A stretch of DNA of 64,000 bases from Pontibacter silvestris (GCF_020907275.1 NZ_JAJJWI010000004.1:228070-292069), one strand, 5' to 3'. Positions 1-10,346 are shown, counted from the first letter of the stretch. A program made the numbers and translations. The notes: generated from the sequence alone by a model not told the origin.

Positions 1-1486
1 TGACAATGGCTTTAGAAAGCTGGTAAGAAATGGGTTCAACTTTAAAAACACCCAGTACAGTTATGTGCCAACCTATACGGGGCCAGGTCATTCATCCATT
101 TACACAGGCAGTGTGCCAGCCCTTAATGGAATAATAGGTAACAACTGGTATGACAGAAAATCAGGAAAAGTTGTATATTGTACAGATGACAACAGTGTTA
201 GCACAGTTGGAAGTACATCGACAGCTGGTCAGATGTCGCCAGAAAACCTGTTGGTTACTACTATAACAGATGAATTGCGCCTTGGTACAAACATGGGGGC
301 AAAGGTAATAGGGGTTGCATTGAAAGACAGAGGATCTATTTTGCCTGCTGGTCATTTAGCTAACGGAGCTTATTGGTTTGACTCTCCGTCCGGGAACTGG
401 ATTACGAGTACATATTATACACAACAGCTGCCGCAATGGGCGCATGAGTTTAACAGCCAAAAATATCCTGACCAGTACCTAAGCCAGCCCTGGACTACCT
501 TACTGCCTATAGAGCAGTATACAGAAAGTACAGGAGATGATGTGCCTTGGGAAGAGAATTTTTCTGGAGAAGAAAGGCCTGTTTTTCCACATAATGTGCC
601 TGCTTTAAGAGGAAAGGATTATGAGATAATTCGTTCTGTACCAGCAGGGAACCAGCTGACGAAAGAATTTGCGTTAGCTGCACTAAGAGGAGAAAATTTA
701 GGAAAAGGCAACCAAACAGACTTTTTAGCAGTAAGCTTCTCTTCTACAGACTATGTAGGGCATAGGTTTGGCCCCAATTCTGTTGAAGCTGAAGACATAT
801 TTCTGAGGTTAGACCAGGATTTAGCCGATTTGATAAACCAGGTAGAGCAGGAAGTTGGCGTAGGTAATGTGCTGTTCTTCCTTACTGCTGATCATGGTGC
901 AGCACATTCTCCGGCTTTCCTGAAAGAAAAACATGTGCCTGCTGGTGTAGCTGCTTCAAATATTATGACAGACTCCCTGAACCAGTACTTGAATAAAATG
1001 TACGGAAATGGCAAATGGGTGGAACGCTATATTAATCAACAAGTGTATTTAAACAGAGCACTTGTTGATGCCAGGAAGTTAAATCTGGAAGAAGTACAGC
1101 AAAAAGTGGCAACTTATGTGCTGCGCTTTGAAGGTGTATCCAGAGCTGTTACAGCTTCTGCTTTGCAGGCAACAAGTTGGGGCCAGGGTATGATGGCTCG
1201 TGTAGAGAATGGCTATAATGCACAGCGTTCCGGTGATGTAATTGTTCTCCTGCAACCAGGTTGGTTTGAAGGGTATGGAGGCAAAGAACCAAAAGGGACA
1301 ACACATGGTTCTTATTCAAACTATGATACACATGTGCCGCTGCTTTGGTATGGCTGGAATGTGAAGCCGGGAGAAAGCTCAGTTGAAGTTGAAGTGGCAG
1401 ATATTGCACCTACTATTGCTTCTTGGCTGTACATACAGGAGCCAAATGGAAGCGTAGGCAGGCCATTACAAGAGTTAATGAAGTAA
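1..1486 (+). CDS. PafA-like alkaline phosphatase, 5' end outside window
   Basis: The reading frame is open from base 2, so the gene starts upstream of the window; the GTG at 65 is an internal valine. The product belongs to the alkaline phosphatase superfamily and resembles the Bacteroidota phosphate-irrepressible enzyme PafA, a secreted broad-specificity phosphomonoesterase. Numbering from the codon at 65, Thr5 in PTYTGPGHS fits the nucleophile, Asn26 in GNNW fits the substrate-binding Asn, and Lys87/Arg89 in LKDRG fit the K-x-R pair; these spacings match PafA as I remember it. Metal ligands are visible as STDYVGH (about nt 745), TADHGA (about 885) and GTTHGSY (about 1300). The C-terminus ends normally with a TAA. 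The family is secure; the exact orthologue is inferred. Confidence 0.87.
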   Translation, partial: DNGFRKLVRNGFNFKNTQYSYVPTYTGPGHSSIYTGSVPALNGIIGNNWYDRKSGKVVYCTDDNSVSTVGSTSTAGQMSPENLLVTTITDELRLGTNMGAKVIGVALKDRGSILPAGHLANGAYWFDSPSGNWITSTYYTQQLPQWAHEFNSQKYPDQYLSQPWTTLLPIEQYTESTGDDVPWEENFSGEERPVFPHNVPALRGKDYEIIRSVPAGNQLTKEFALAALRGENLGKGNQTDFLAVSFSSTDYVGHRFGPNSVEAEDIFLRLDQDLADLINQVEQEVGVGNVLFFLTADHGAAHSPAFLKEKHVPAGVAASNIMTDSLNQYLNKMYGNGKWVERYINQQVYLNRALVDARKLNLEEVQQKVATYVLRFEGVSRAVTASALQATSWGQGMMARVENGYNAQRSGDVIVLLQPGWFEGYGGKEPKGTTHGSYSNYDTHVPLLWYGWNVKPGESSVEVEVADIAPTIASWLYIQEPNGSVGRPLQELMK

Positions 1487-1546
1487 ACAATAGATAAAGC
1501 GCCTGATGTTGATACTTTGATGGCGTAGAAACGTAAATAGAAAAAG

Positions 1547-2116
1547 ATGGAAAATAAGGAACAAAACAACCCATGGCATAAGGTGAGTTTCGGTGAAGAG
1601 GCTCCAAATGTGGTGAATGCTATTATAGAGATTCCAAAGGGCTCTAAAGCAAAGTATGAGTTAGATAAGGATAGTGGAATGCTGAAGTTGGACAGAGTGC
1701 TTTTCTCATCTATTCATTACCCGGCCAACTATGGTTTTATTCCAAGAACTTACTGTGACGATAAAGACCCGCTTGATATTCTGGTGATCTGTTCAATTGA
1801 TGTACAGCCAATGTGCCTTATCAATGCGAAAGTTATTGGTGTTATGCAGATGATTGATAACAATGAAGAGGATGACAAGATCATTGCTGTTGCTTATAAC
1901 GATATGTCTGTTCGTCATATAAATGACATTTCTGAGCTTCCTCCACACACACTGCTTGAAATGCGTCGCTTCTTTGAAGACTATAAAAAGCTGGAGAACA
2001 AGGAGGTAATCGTAGAGCAGTTTCTGGGAAGAGAGCATGCTTATAAAATTATTCAGGACAGCGTTGACCTGTACAATACTACTTTTGGAGAACTTGCAAA
2101 AGAAAAGGCGTTGTAA
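1547..2116 (+). CDS. ppa: Inorganic pyrophosphatase (family I)
   Basis: This is a soluble cytoplasmic Mg2+-dependent enzyme that hydrolyses pyrophosphate to two phosphates, pulling biosynthetic reactions forward. The family I signature D-x-D-P-x-D is present as Asp72-Lys-Asp74-Pro-Leu-Asp77, preceded by the typical [11 protein letters not shown] stretch. At 189 residues it is close to the usual bacterial length. The ATG start gives [10 protein letters not shown], a normal N-terminus. It sits 60 nt after the phosphatase gene, in the same direction, and is followed by a strong hairpin terminator, so the two phosphate-releasing enzymes may share a transcript. Confidence 0.96.
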   Translation: MENKEQNNPWHKVSFGEEAPNVVNAIIEIPKGSKAKYELDKDSGMLKLDRVLFSSIHYPANYGFIPRTYCDDKDPLDILVICSIDVQPMCLINAKVIGVMQMIDNNEEDDKIIAVAYNDMSVRHINDISELPPHTLLEMRRFFEDYKKLENKEVIVEQFLGREHAYKIIQDSVDLYNTTFGELAKEKAL

Positions 2117-2137
2117 AAGAGATACTTTTCCTGTTGA

Positions 2138-2171
2138 GCCTGGCATAGGATATCCTGTGCCAGGCTTTTTT
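2138..2171 (+). terminator. Rho-independent terminator after ppa
   Basis: The arms GCCTGGCA (2138-2145) and TGCCAGGC (2158-2165) are perfect, the interior is itself near-palindromic (AGGATATCCT), and six T residues follow. It lies 22 nt after the ppa stop codon. Confidence 0.85.
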
Positions 2172-2258
2172 GTTGATAACCTGCAGCGATTGTCGTTTGA
2201 TAGAAGAAACATTTGTTCCGTAATTGCAAAGCTAAAGAAGCAGAACAGAAACACTGGG

Positions 2259-3149
2259 ATGAAGAACAGTAAAGAACTGAGCGGCTGGGAATCATATTCT
2301 TTGTTAAAAAGAATATTTCAGGCATTGCTATATAGCAGTGTGTTTATTTCTTTCTGTGCTTTTGCTTTAACTATAGAAACCTACCTGCTGTCAGAGTTGC
2401 CTGTTTCTATACCCATGGCTGTGTTTATTTTTATGGCAACGCTCTTTACTTATAACTTAAGTAGTGTACAAAGCATGGTAAGGCGTCCGAGACAGCAGGT
2501 AAACAAGTTAAGTTCCTCTTGGGCTCAGAGGCACAAAAGAGAGCTGGCTGCACTTGGGTTAGCGGGCATTACCCTGGCAACTTTTATATACTTCAGGTAT
2601 AACCTGCACATAAATATATGGTTTATGCTGCACTTGGCAGTTATTTCTATAGGTTATACAGTGCCTATAGTATATAAGGCCAGGAAAGTAAAGCCGCTAC
2701 GGAGCGTACCACTTTTAAAAGTGTTTCTGATAGCTTACGTGTGGGCCATAGTAACAACACTCTTCCCGATGATGGATGCAGATGTGCTGATGTGGGATAG
2801 CCAGGCTATGTTGCTTTTTGCCCGGCGCTTTTTGTTTATTCTGGCACTTGCCTTACTGTTTGACATAAGAGATTACTCCTATGACCGCAGCACAAATACG
2901 CTAACATTTCCGGGGTTGATGGGGGTTGAAAGCACAAAACTGCTCTCGTTGTGTCTACTAATGCTTTACGTCGTATTAGCAGTAACGACAGAAACATTAG
3001 ACACACAACTGGCACTAATAGCCAGTGGCATAGGTGCTGCTTTGGTGGTTGCTTTTTCCAGGGAAGATAAACCACGCCTTTATTACTCTTTATTTGCAGA
3101 TGGAGCTATGTTGTTACATGCAACGCTCATCTTTCTGGCAAGGTCTTAG
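2259..3149 (+). CDS. UbiA-like polytopic membrane protein
   Basis: This is a 296-residue integral membrane protein with about eight hydrophobic segments. It looks like a divergent member of the UbiA prenyltransferase superfamily: the stretch LLFDIRDYSYDR (near residue 200) resembles the second Asp-rich motif. The first motif (NDxxD in active enzymes) is not clear; the corresponding position reads TYNLSSVQS, so catalytic activity is doubtful. I chose the ATG at 2259 (MKNSKELSG) because the longer frame from 2037 would overlap ppa and its terminator. The gene is convergent with the NAD(P)HX repair gene, with only 3 nt between the stop codons. The substrate is unknown. Confidence 0.72.
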   Translation: MKNSKELSGWESYSLLKRIFQALLYSSVFISFCAFALTIETYLLSELPVSIPMAVFIFMATLFTYNLSSVQSMVRRPRQQVNKLSSSWAQRHKRELAALGLAGITLATFIYFRYNLHINIWFMLHLAVISIGYTVPIVYKARKVKPLRSVPLLKVFLIAYVWAIVTTLFPMMDADVLMWDSQAMLLFARRFLFILALALLFDIRDYSYDRSTNTLTFPGLMGVESTKLLSLCLLMLYVVLAVTTETLDTQLALIASGIGAALVVAFSREDKPRLYYSLFADGAMLLHATLIFLARS

Positions 3150-3152
3150 GCC

Positions 3153-4664
3153 TTATGGCTGCTGTAAGCTTAGTAATGCCTTAGGCAGGTGGTCTATCAC
3201 ATCAGAGGCTATCATAGAAATCTCTCCTACTGTGTTCAGGGCCAGATCGCCAGCCAAGCCATGTACATATACACCTAATCTGCAAGCCTCTTCTAAACTG
3301 TAGTTCTGTGCCACAAAGGCCGTAATAATACCTGTCAGAACATCACCTGTACCACCAGTTGCCATACCTGAGTTACCAGTGGTGTTAAAATAAATATTTC
3401 CGTCAGGTGTACCTATCGCTGTGTTATTCCCTTTAAGTGTAATATAACAGGCATGTTTATGGCAAAACTCCTTCATGCGTTCCAGGCGGTCATAGTCGTT
3501 CTGTGCCTTGCCCACCAGCCGCTCAAACTCCTTTGGGTGGGGTGTAAATATTACACTGTGCTTCGGAATTTGAGATTTTAATCGGTCACTGCTGGCAATA
3601 ATGTTTATGGCATCAGCATCTATTACTAAAGGCTGTGTAGAGGTGGCCAAAAGCTGCCCTATAGCAGTTTGAGTTACTTTCTCTGTTCCTAATCCCGGAC
3701 CTGTGCCTATTACGTCATACTTCTCAATTCCCTGAGGCAGTTCAGACAAGTGCTTGCGGTTCTTGTCTACTAAAGTCATAGCTTCGGGCACGGCAGTTTG
3801 TAGAACGCTATACCCTACAGGGGGAGCTTGTATAGTAAGTAAGCCAACTCCGCTACGCAGACACGCATGGGCTGCTAACATAGCTGCTCCCATTTTACCA
3901 TAGCCACCACACAATAACAATGCATGCCCATATAACCCTTTATGGGAAAACCTTTTCCTAGGCTTTAGCAGGTGCTTTACATCTTGTTGAGTTGTACAAT
4001 GCAAAGTAGTTTCTACATGGCTGATAAACTTCTGGCTAAGATTAATTGGTACTACATGCCATTGCCCAATATACTGTTCATGCTGGGGTAGCAGAAAAGC
4101 CAGCTTAGGAAACTCGAAACTAACGATAAAATCAGCCTGCACAATAGCTCCCTCTTCCGGTGTTTGACTGTCTGTATAGAGGCCAGAGGGCATATCAACA
4201 GAAGTAATGCAGTTATTACTCTTATTCAACTGTTCTATTACTTTTCCATATAAGCCTGTAACAGGCCGGTTCAGGCCTGTGCCAAACAGGGCATCTACTA
4301 CGCAGGCTCCATCTGGCAGAACAGGTATATCTGCCTCTGCTTGTATAGGATGTTGTACTATCTCTTTCGGAAGCTGTTCGAGGTTCACTTTAAAATCATG
4401 TGAGGCCTTAGAGACATCTCCAATTATGTAAACCTGCACTTTGTACTGGCGCTGATGCAGCAATCGAGCAATAGCCAGCCCATCACCACCATTGTTGCCA
4501 GGGCCACAGAAGATATAAACAGGCTGCGTTGGCTGAAACTTATTCTCAAACCAACCCGCAAAAGCTTTGGCAACGCGCTCCATCAAATCAACAGATTCAA
4601 TGTCTTCTTCTTTGATAGTAAAAGCATCGGCTTCTCTGGTTTGGGCAGCGGTTAGTAGTTTCAT
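3153..4664 (-). CDS. nnr: Bifunctional ADP-dependent NAD(P)H-hydrate dehydratase / NAD(P)H-hydrate epimerase
   Basis: This cytosolic enzyme repairs hydrated NADH and NADPH: the N-terminal YjeF domain epimerises R- and S-NAD(P)HX, and the C-terminal ribokinase-like domain dehydrates S-NAD(P)HX using ADP. The N-domain shows the nucleotide-binding CGPGNNGGDG motif near residue 55. The C-domain shows GTGPGLGT, DADAINI, FTPHPKEFERL and the terminal GNSGMATGGTGDVL signature. At 503 residues it is the usual length for the fused form. The ATG start is preceded by a 168-nt gap with nothing recognisable. It probably forms its own transcript. Confidence 0.95.
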   Translation of the reverse strand: MKLLTAAQTREADAFTIKEEDIESVDLMERVAKAFAGWFENKFQPTQPVYIFCGPGNNGGDGLAIARLLHQRQYKVQVYIIGDVSKASHDFKVNLEQLPKEIVQHPIQAEADIPVLPDGACVVDALFGTGLNRPVTGLYGKVIEQLNKSNNCITSVDMPSGLYTDSQTPEEGAIVQADFIVSFEFPKLAFLLPQHEQYIGQWHVVPINLSQKFISHVETTLHCTTQQDVKHLLKPRKRFSHKGLYGHALLLCGGYGKMGAAMLAAHACLRSGVGLLTIQAPPVGYSVLQTAVPEAMTLVDKNRKHLSELPQGIEKYDVIGTGPGLGTEKVTQTAIGQLLATSTQPLVIDADAINIIASSDRLKSQIPKHSVIFTPHPKEFERLVGKAQNDYDRLERMKEFCHKHACYITLKGNNTAIGTPDGNIYFNTTGNSGMATGGTGDVLTGIITAFVAQNYSLEEACRLGVYVHGLAGDLALNTVGEISMIASDVIDHLPKALLSLQQP

Positions 4665-4832
4665 AGTTAAGCTTTAACGCAATTTTGATTAATGAAGATA
4701 CTGATTTGTGGAGGTACGGTTTATATAGGGGGTACTGTAAAGAAAGGGTTTTCCATCATTTTTAGCTATAGCATGTAATATTTAGCTTTGGAGGAACTAG
4801 AAAGTGTGGTCGTATTTGTATAGCTGCTATCT

Positions 4833-7235
4833 CTAAAAAGCAAAAGTCATAGTAAGCTTAAACTTAAGGTTATCTTTTGTGCTGTCTAAAGCATAAGGGC
4901 CATAGCGGTAAAAAGCACCGATACCTACACCTGTAAAGGTTGAGCTAATAATATTGTTAAGTAGCAGACCAGATTCGTAGAAGCCTTTTTGCATAGTTTG
5001 GTAGGATGCTTCGCCTAGTTGTGACAAAGGCTTGTTTAAATCGCCAAAGCCAACATTCGTAACAACAGCCAGCGTAGGCTGAAAATACCTGGTGCGAAAG
5101 AGTAGTTTGCCAAAGTCTTGTTTAAAGAATAAGGCAGCATAACGATCAGAAAAAAAATCATAAGGCCCCATTGTTTCAAAGCCTTCTCCTGCATATACTT
5201 TGTAGTCGTGATGGTAACTGCCAAAGCCATTGTAGAGGCCGACGAATGGCGCGTTGCCTTGCACCAGTCCTCCGGCCAGAGTAATACTTGTTAAGCCAAT
5301 GCTGCGCTGCCTGAACGAGGCTTCTACGCGGGCATCCAGTTTGTTATAGCTGTAGTCGCCGTTAAGCAGCCCGTTAATGCCTCTGGTGTATTGCAGCCAT
5401 AGTGTCGGGTAATGGGTTGCGACAGGCATCGTCATTCCAAACTGCTGTATCAGATGCTCCCCATAGGCAAAACGAAATCCTGCACTAGCCTCTGTTATGT
5501 TAAACACACTAGGTTGATCTTCTGTAGAGGTTATGCCTAAAGTTGGGTGGCGCTGTTCCTTGCGAAGCATAGTCTGTAGCTGCACATAGCGCAGTAAGCG
5601 GCCAGAGAGAGCAACACTACTGTGCGTGGTGTAGTCTAAGTTAGTAAGCACAGGAGACCGGAAATTGAACAAAGTGTTCTGGGGTTTAAAAGGCAGGCGG
5701 CGGCCACCTGGTTCTAATACATCTTCAAAAAACGTTGCTGCCAAGGTAAACTCTGACGGTTGATGTAGTATAAAAGAGGCATCGGCGCCATATTTCTGCT
5801 TCTCATCTTTAAACCCATAGGCCCAGTACCCGCCTATGGTAAAGCGTTCGGAGAAGCGGTTATTAGTGTGAGCTCCTATACCTAATCGGAGTCCTTCGAA
5901 CCTGCTGATGCGTAGGAACCGCTTTAGGTTCAGGCTAACAGCTCCAATAGGTATTTGTTGGGAAGCCAGCGCCTCAAATGTGCGTATGGTGCGGTCTAAA
6001 CCGTCAGCTCTGCCTACACTGTCTAACCTTTGATAAGTACGGAGGTCTAAGGAGCTAAGTGAGTCGGAGCGATATTGTTGCCAGAACGAATCTGGCTGCA
6101 AATGTGCGTCCGGCTCTTGATGCAAGGCTATTACACCAAAATCAGCTCTTTTTAAATTAGGACTAAGATTGATGTTGGTAATATAGGTGCGAATGAGGCC
6201 ATAAGGCTGATGCCCGCGTAACTGAATTTGTGGAATCGTTATTTCCACGTCCAGCTCTGTTGGAAACCATTGCCTGCCATTGATTAGTTTATACTGTTGT
6301 TGCAGTTTTATACCGCGTTTATCATCAGCGGCAGACTCAGCAATTATATTCTGCACAGCCCACCCATTACTGTTGATGTAGAGCAATCCTTTCAATCCTT
6401 CAAAGTTTCGCCCTCGCTCAGGCTTATAAGAAATGATAAAAGTGGTGTCCTGGCCTACAACAGAAGTTTCTTCTAAAATAAAATCGTACTTGCTTGTGCT
6501 GCCAGTGCTTAGGGGGCTTAGGTAGTGTTTCCCAAAGAAGACAGGCATATCGTCATAAACAGAAAAATCACGAGCTTCCACAGCTACAATGCCAAAGTTG
6601 GGCTGCTGCAAGCCTGACACTCGTGTAGCCAGTATTGTTTCTTTGTGGTTGTTCGGCTTAAGGTAAGCATAGTCCGTAATGCTCTCTGAAAGAAAGAGGT
6701 GCTGCCTGTTTAGCATGTTTCGCATTTTCAGGAAAGAAGAATCTGCTGCTGAAAGTGTTGCCGCCTTGTTAACATCTATTTCCTGCTGTGGAGATGCTGA
6801 GAGGATAAACTTGTTATAAGATCGATAGGTATATGCCTGTAGGTTATCCAGTTTGTGGAGCTGCCGGTTCCGGTTTGCCAGCCGTACAATACGGTGCGCC
6901 GGATTCTCTCCCGACATAATAACTACCTCCTCCAGCCGTGCCGCCACTGGTTGAAGATAAATATTTAAAGCACCTGCCGAGTCGGGGTAAACAATTTGAG
7001 GATTGTACCCAACATAACTGAAGCGGATGCTGGATATGGGGTGACTGTGCCGTAGTTGATACTCGCCATCCAGGTTGGTAGTGGTACCTGTCTCGCCCTC
7101 ATTAGCAGCAATACTCACAAAAGGCAGGCGTTCATTAGACCTGGCATCACGAACGACACCCCGTACTTCCCGCACCTGGGCTATAGTAGGCACGAACAGA
7201 ATAGCAAAAAAGAATAGCAGTATAAAACGTAGCAT
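4833..7235 (-). CDS. DUF5686 family outer-membrane protein with CarboxypepD_reg-like domain
   Basis: This is an 800-residue exported protein. A signal peptide (MLRFILLFFFAILF, cleaved near TIAQ) is followed by a carboxypeptidase regulatory-like beta-sandwich (about residues 23-110: REVRGVVRDARSNERLP, GEYQL). A long beta-strand-rich DUF5686 region ends in a C-terminal aromatic residue (MTFAF), typical of outer-membrane barrels. The architecture resembles a TonB-dependent receptor without a recognisable plug. It is known only as a Bacteroidota-specific family and its substrate is unknown. It lies behind the PAP2 gene on the same strand but is separated from it by a strong terminator, so it is probably transcribed alone. 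Confidence 0.88.
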   Translation of the reverse strand: MLRFILLFFFAILFVPTIAQVREVRGVVRDARSNERLPFVSIAANEGETGTTTNLDGEYQLRHSHPISSIRFSYVGYNPQIVYPDSAGALNIYLQPVAARLEEVVIMSGENPAHRIVRLANRNRQLHKLDNLQAYTYRSYNKFILSASPQQEIDVNKAATLSAADSSFLKMRNMLNRQHLFLSESITDYAYLKPNNHKETILATRVSGLQQPNFGIVAVEARDFSVYDDMPVFFGKHYLSPLSTGSTSKYDFILEETSVVGQDTTFIISYKPERGRNFEGLKGLLYINSNGWAVQNIIAESAADDKRGIKLQQQYKLINGRQWFPTELDVEITIPQIQLRGHQPYGLIRTYITNINLSPNLKRADFGVIALHQEPDAHLQPDSFWQQYRSDSLSSLDLRTYQRLDSVGRADGLDRTIRTFEALASQQIPIGAVSLNLKRFLRISRFEGLRLGIGAHTNNRFSERFTIGGYWAYGFKDEKQKYGADASFILHQPSEFTLAATFFEDVLEPGGRRLPFKPQNTLFNFRSPVLTNLDYTTHSSVALSGRLLRYVQLQTMLRKEQRHPTLGITSTEDQPSVFNITEASAGFRFAYGEHLIQQFGMTMPVATHYPTLWLQYTRGINGLLNGDYSYNKLDARVEASFRQRSIGLTSITLAGGLVQGNAPFVGLYNGFGSYHHDYKVYAGEGFETMGPYDFFSDRYAALFFKQDFGKLLFRTRYFQPTLAVVTNVGFGDLNKPLSQLGEASYQTMQKGFYESGLLLNNIISSTFTGVGIGAFYRYGPYALDSTKDNLKFKLTMTFAF

Positions 7236-7244
7236 CCGGTAAAG

Positions 7245-7297
7245 ATAAAAAGAAATGGCGCTTCCCCATCCCTGAGAAAAGCGCCATTTCTTTTTAT
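7245..7297 (-). terminator. Terminator between PAP2 and DUF5686 genes
   Basis: A 19-bp perfect inverted repeat (7245-7263 and 7279-7297, core AAATGGCGCTT/AAGCGCCATTT) has a 15-nt loop and A/T-rich outer arms that supply a U-tract in either direction. It lies directly after the PAP2 stop codon. Confidence 0.85.
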
Positions 7298-7307
7298 TTA
7301 ACTGATG

Positions 7308-8159
7308 TTAGAACTGCAGAGAGAAAGCCATACCTACGTTGCCTCCCGGTAGCATAACAGGCACGACCGTAGCTGTATTCAGGCCTCCCCCTTTTGTTAG
7401 CTTGGCATGTATCCAGTACACCGTGTTTACCGAAAGTATACCTACGCCAGCTCCGGCCAATACATCGGACATCCAGTGGGCATTATTTAATACACGTAGT
7501 ACACCCGTTGCCCCGGCAATGCTATAACTTGCCACACTCACCCAAGGACTTTTATGTCGGAATTCCTTATCCATAAAGGTGGCAATGGTAAAAGCATAAG
7601 CCGTATGCCCGGAAGGAAAAGCCTCTCGTTTTTCGTTTGGACGATCAATGTCTGTAAACCTTTTAGTAGGCCATACCATAGCTGAGGTAAGCGCACCTGC
7701 CGAAACCAGCAGCAATGTCTGTCGACCCAGTTCATGCCTGTTCTGCGACGATACTAAGTTAAAACCATAAAGCCCTACCAGTGGTGCCAGCATGGCAAAA
7801 TCATCGGCATTGGTGGCAAATTCAGGGAAAGCCCTGGTTCTGTAATTAAAAACGTCATGACTGCTTAAAATGCCCCGGCCCCCGATGGTGTAGATACCTG
7901 CCCCAATAAGTGCCACCGAAGGGATAACCGCTCTCTTCAGGAAGCGCTTATTATCACCCTCTAAACGTTGCGCATCGGTAAAGGGGCTCTTCTGGCCCGG
8001 CAGTACAGTGTCGGCCGGAAGCACAAAGGCTGAGTCAGGGTGTGTAGTTAGGGCAGAATCAGGCTGCACCTGAGCCTGTGCAGCAATAGGGCTTATAAAC
8101 AGACTAAGCCATAATAAATGTATTGTCAGTATGTTGGGGAGTTTTAAAGTTTTGGTCAT
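7308..8159 (-). CDS. PAP2 family phosphatase, exported
   Basis: This is a membrane-associated acid phosphatase of the PAP2 superfamily, whose members dephosphorylate lipid phosphates such as phosphatidate or undecaprenyl pyrophosphate. The three PAP2 motifs are all present: K-x6-RP (KRFTDIDRP), PSGH (PSGHTAYAF) and S-R-x5-H-x3-D (GVLRVLNNAHWMSD). A signal peptide precedes a roughly 60-residue linker. I start at the ATG at 8159 (MTKTLKLPN), which begins the signal peptide cleanly, rather than the upstream TTG at 8180. The last residue is Phe (SLQF), which fits outer-membrane placement. The substrate cannot be read from the sequence. Confidence 0.9.
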   Translation of the reverse strand: MTKTLKLPNILTIHLLWLSLFISPIAAQAQVQPDSALTTHPDSAFVLPADTVLPGQKSPFTDAQRLEGDNKRFLKRAVIPSVALIGAGIYTIGGRGILSSHDVFNYRTRAFPEFATNADDFAMLAPLVGLYGFNLVSSQNRHELGRQTLLLVSAGALTSAMVWPTKRFTDIDRPNEKREAFPSGHTAYAFTIATFMDKEFRHKSPWVSVASYSIAGATGVLRVLNNAHWMSDVLAGAGVGILSVNTVYWIHAKLTKGGGLNTATVVPVMLPGGNVGMAFSLQF

Positions 8160-8356
8160 GTACGGTGGCCTTTGTAACAACTTAACAATGAGTTAACATT
8201 GATATAATCGAAGCCATTGTTAAAAAGTTTCTGATACAAATAAAGATTCTGCCACAAGTGTACAATATTTCAGCGCTGCAATTCATGGAAATGAAGCTTT
8301 GCATGTATCCAGGCAGCAGCAGCACTATACCAGACCACCCCCAGAAAGCGTGTGCT

Positions 8357-9568
8357 TTACCTGTCCAGCTCTCCCAGTACAATGTCTACAGAGCCTACAA
8401 TAGCAATCATGTCGGACACCATGCAGCCTTTGCTTATTTCGTGCAGCACCGACAGGTTTGAGAAACAAGGAGAGCGGCCTTTACAGCGGAAAGGCACATC
8501 GCTGCGGTCGGTGGTGCGGAAGAAGTAGCCTAATTCGCCTCTTGGTGTTTCAGCTCTGAAATACAGTTCCTGAGTACCTGTTGTACGGAGCTTTTTAGGG
8601 CAGGCTGCCTGTGGGTCGAAATCAGGTGTGCGTTTATGATTTCCTTCTAACCTGTCGAGGCACTGGAATATGATTTTCACAGACTCCCGGCACTCCTGTG
8701 CCCGTACATAGTTGCGGTCCCAGCAATCGCCTGTAGTACCTGCTAACCCCTTGCCTACAGGTATGTCAAACTCCAGTTCAGGGTAAACAGAGTATCCATC
8801 CACACGGCGCAAATCGAACTTTAAGCCGGAGCCCCGCAGCATAGGACCGGAGCAGCCATAATTAATAGCTACATCCAGGGGAAGTATGCCGACGTTGGCC
8901 GTGCGATCTATAAATATCTTATTTTCGAGTAAGATGGTTTCCAGTTCGTCCAGCTTAGGCAACAGGTAGTTCACAAACTGGCGACATCGTTCCTCGAACC
9001 CGATGGGCAGATCGTAATATAAGCCGCCGACCCAGATATAGTTATAGAGCATACGTGCGCCAGAGGCCCACTCCAGCAGGCGTTGTATGTGCTCACGGTC
9101 ACGCATCAGCCACAGGAACGGTGTAAAAGCACCAATGTCGATGCCATACGTACCGATAGCTACAAAGTGAGAAGCAATACGGTTTAATTCTGCCATTAGC
9201 ACCCGGATGTACTCTACCCGCTTCGGAATCTGTTCGGTTATGCCCAGCAGCTTCTCCACGCCCATGCACCACACATGCTCAGAGTTCATGGCAGCCAGGT
9301 AGTCCATGCGGTCTACGTATGGTATCGTCTGGTTATAGGCCATGTTTTCGGCATGCTTCTCGAAGCAGCGATGCAGGTACCCGATATGCGGTGCTACGTT
9401 CGTGATGATTTCCCCATCTGTAACTACCTCCAGGCGCAGCACTCCGTGTGTAGAAGGGTGCTGCGGTCCCATATTCACAATCATCTCTCCTGCCTGCAGG
9501 CTTTCCGCCTCAAACTTGTTCGGCTCAGACTGAAGCAGGTACTCCTTATAGATGGTAGACTGGCTCAT
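8357..9568 (-). CDS. nuoD: NADH-quinone oxidoreductase subunit D
   Basis: This is the 49-kDa-type subunit of respiratory complex I. It lies in the peripheral arm next to the quinone-binding site and pairs with NuoB. The 403-residue protein shows the family stretches [26 protein letters not shown] and [12 protein letters not shown], and ends in the conserved [13 protein letters not shown]. It is complete. Unlike the usual nuoABCD order with short gaps, nuoC lies 2 kb away, separated by plus-strand genes, and no nuoE follows within the window. It therefore probably has its own promoter. Confidence 0.96.
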   Translation of the reverse strand: MSQSTIYKEYLLQSEPNKFEAESLQAGEMIVNMGPQHPSTHGVLRLEVVTDGEIITNVAPHIGYLHRCFEKHAENMAYNQTIPYVDRMDYLAAMNSEHVWCMGVEKLLGITEQIPKRVEYIRVLMAELNRIASHFVAIGTYGIDIGAFTPFLWLMRDREHIQRLLEWASGARMLYNYIWVGGLYYDLPIGFEERCRQFVNYLLPKLDELETILLENKIFIDRTANVGILPLDVAINYGCSGPMLRGSGLKFDLRRVDGYSVYPELEFDIPVGKGLAGTTGDCWDRNYVRAQECRESVKIIFQCLDRLEGNHKRTPDFDPQAACPKKLRTTGTQELYFRAETPRGELGYFFRTTDRSDVPFRCKGRSPCFSNLSVLHEISKGCMVSDMIAIVGSVDIVLGELDR

Positions 9569-9891
9569 ATGAATTATTGATTACTACAAAGTTCGTAAAA
9601 AAGAGGGATTTGTGCAGAAGAATATAGCTGCATTACGCGGATTGTAACAAATGTTGTTCCTTGCTTAATCTACCAATGTACAGCCAGGTAGCTTATATAA
9701 CTACTTATTCTTTTCTTAAGGGATGTTCTTAGAAAGAGGAATTCCTTTGTAAAAGGATAGCCTTATTAGAGTACATTTTTGTTTATATATAGTATATTCG
9801 TTAGTTCAGATGCTTTTACACAACCACCCTTAGTTGGCTAAACGTAACAATTACTTATCTTACACTAGTTACCACACATTACAAAAACAAA
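9569..9891. other. Intergenic gap between nuoD and a broken DinB gene
   Basis: This gap of about 320 bp is AT-rich and lies between divergent genes. I see no ORF, tRNA or clear inverted repeat. A weak -7-like AACATTTG on the minus strand (about 9647-9654) could serve nuoD but is not a full consensus. Confidence 0.5.
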
Positions 9892-10346
9892 ATGGAGTCG
9901 ATATTTAAAATTTGGAAAACAAATAGAAAGCTTTACTTAGACTTTTTTGAAAATACAGTTTAGATCAACTAAATAAAATTCCAGATGGATTCAATAATAA
10001 TCTGATATGGAATATAGGACATATAATAGTCGCTCAACAAGTTTTAATATATATATCATCAGATTTAGAAGGATACATTTCAGAGGAACTATTAAATTTG
10101 TACAGACCAGGAACTAAGCCGGCAAAGCAAGCTTCAGATACTGAAGTAAATGAATTAAAAGAACTCCTGATTTCACTAATTGAAAGAACTGAATCAGATT
10201 TCTTTGATGGGAAATTCATTATATATAATGAACGGACGACAAGTATGGGGTTTCACTTAGCCTCATTAAAAGAAGCCCTGGAATATAACAATTATCACGA
10301 AGGTTTACACCTTGGATATATGATGAATATTCGAAAGCTTGTTTGA
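9892..10346 (+). pseudogene. DinB_2-family protein gene broken by one frameshift
   Basis: The ATG at 9892 opens 23 codons (MESIFKIWKTNRKLY...) that end at TAG 9961. The next frame continues from about 9960 without a stop (LDQLNKIPDGFNNN, IWNIGHIIVAQQV) to TGA 10344-10346, ending HEGLHLGYMMNIRKL. Together they make a DinB-like four-helix protein of about 150 residues, with the metal-type histidines in GHI and HEGLHLG. A single missing base near 9960 restores one frame. DinB-like proteins are metal-binding and often thiol-transferase-related, but no function is assigned here. It interrupts the nuo gene group on the opposite strand. Confidence 0.7.

Noticed and set aside
2037..2258. Longer N-terminus for the UbiA-like protein
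   Set aside because: It would overlap ppa and run through a strong terminator; the ATG at 2259 precedes the first membrane helix.
8182..8382. 66-codon minus-strand ORF between nuoD and the PAP2 gene
   Set aside because: It overlaps the end of nuoD in another frame and has no coding pattern of its own.
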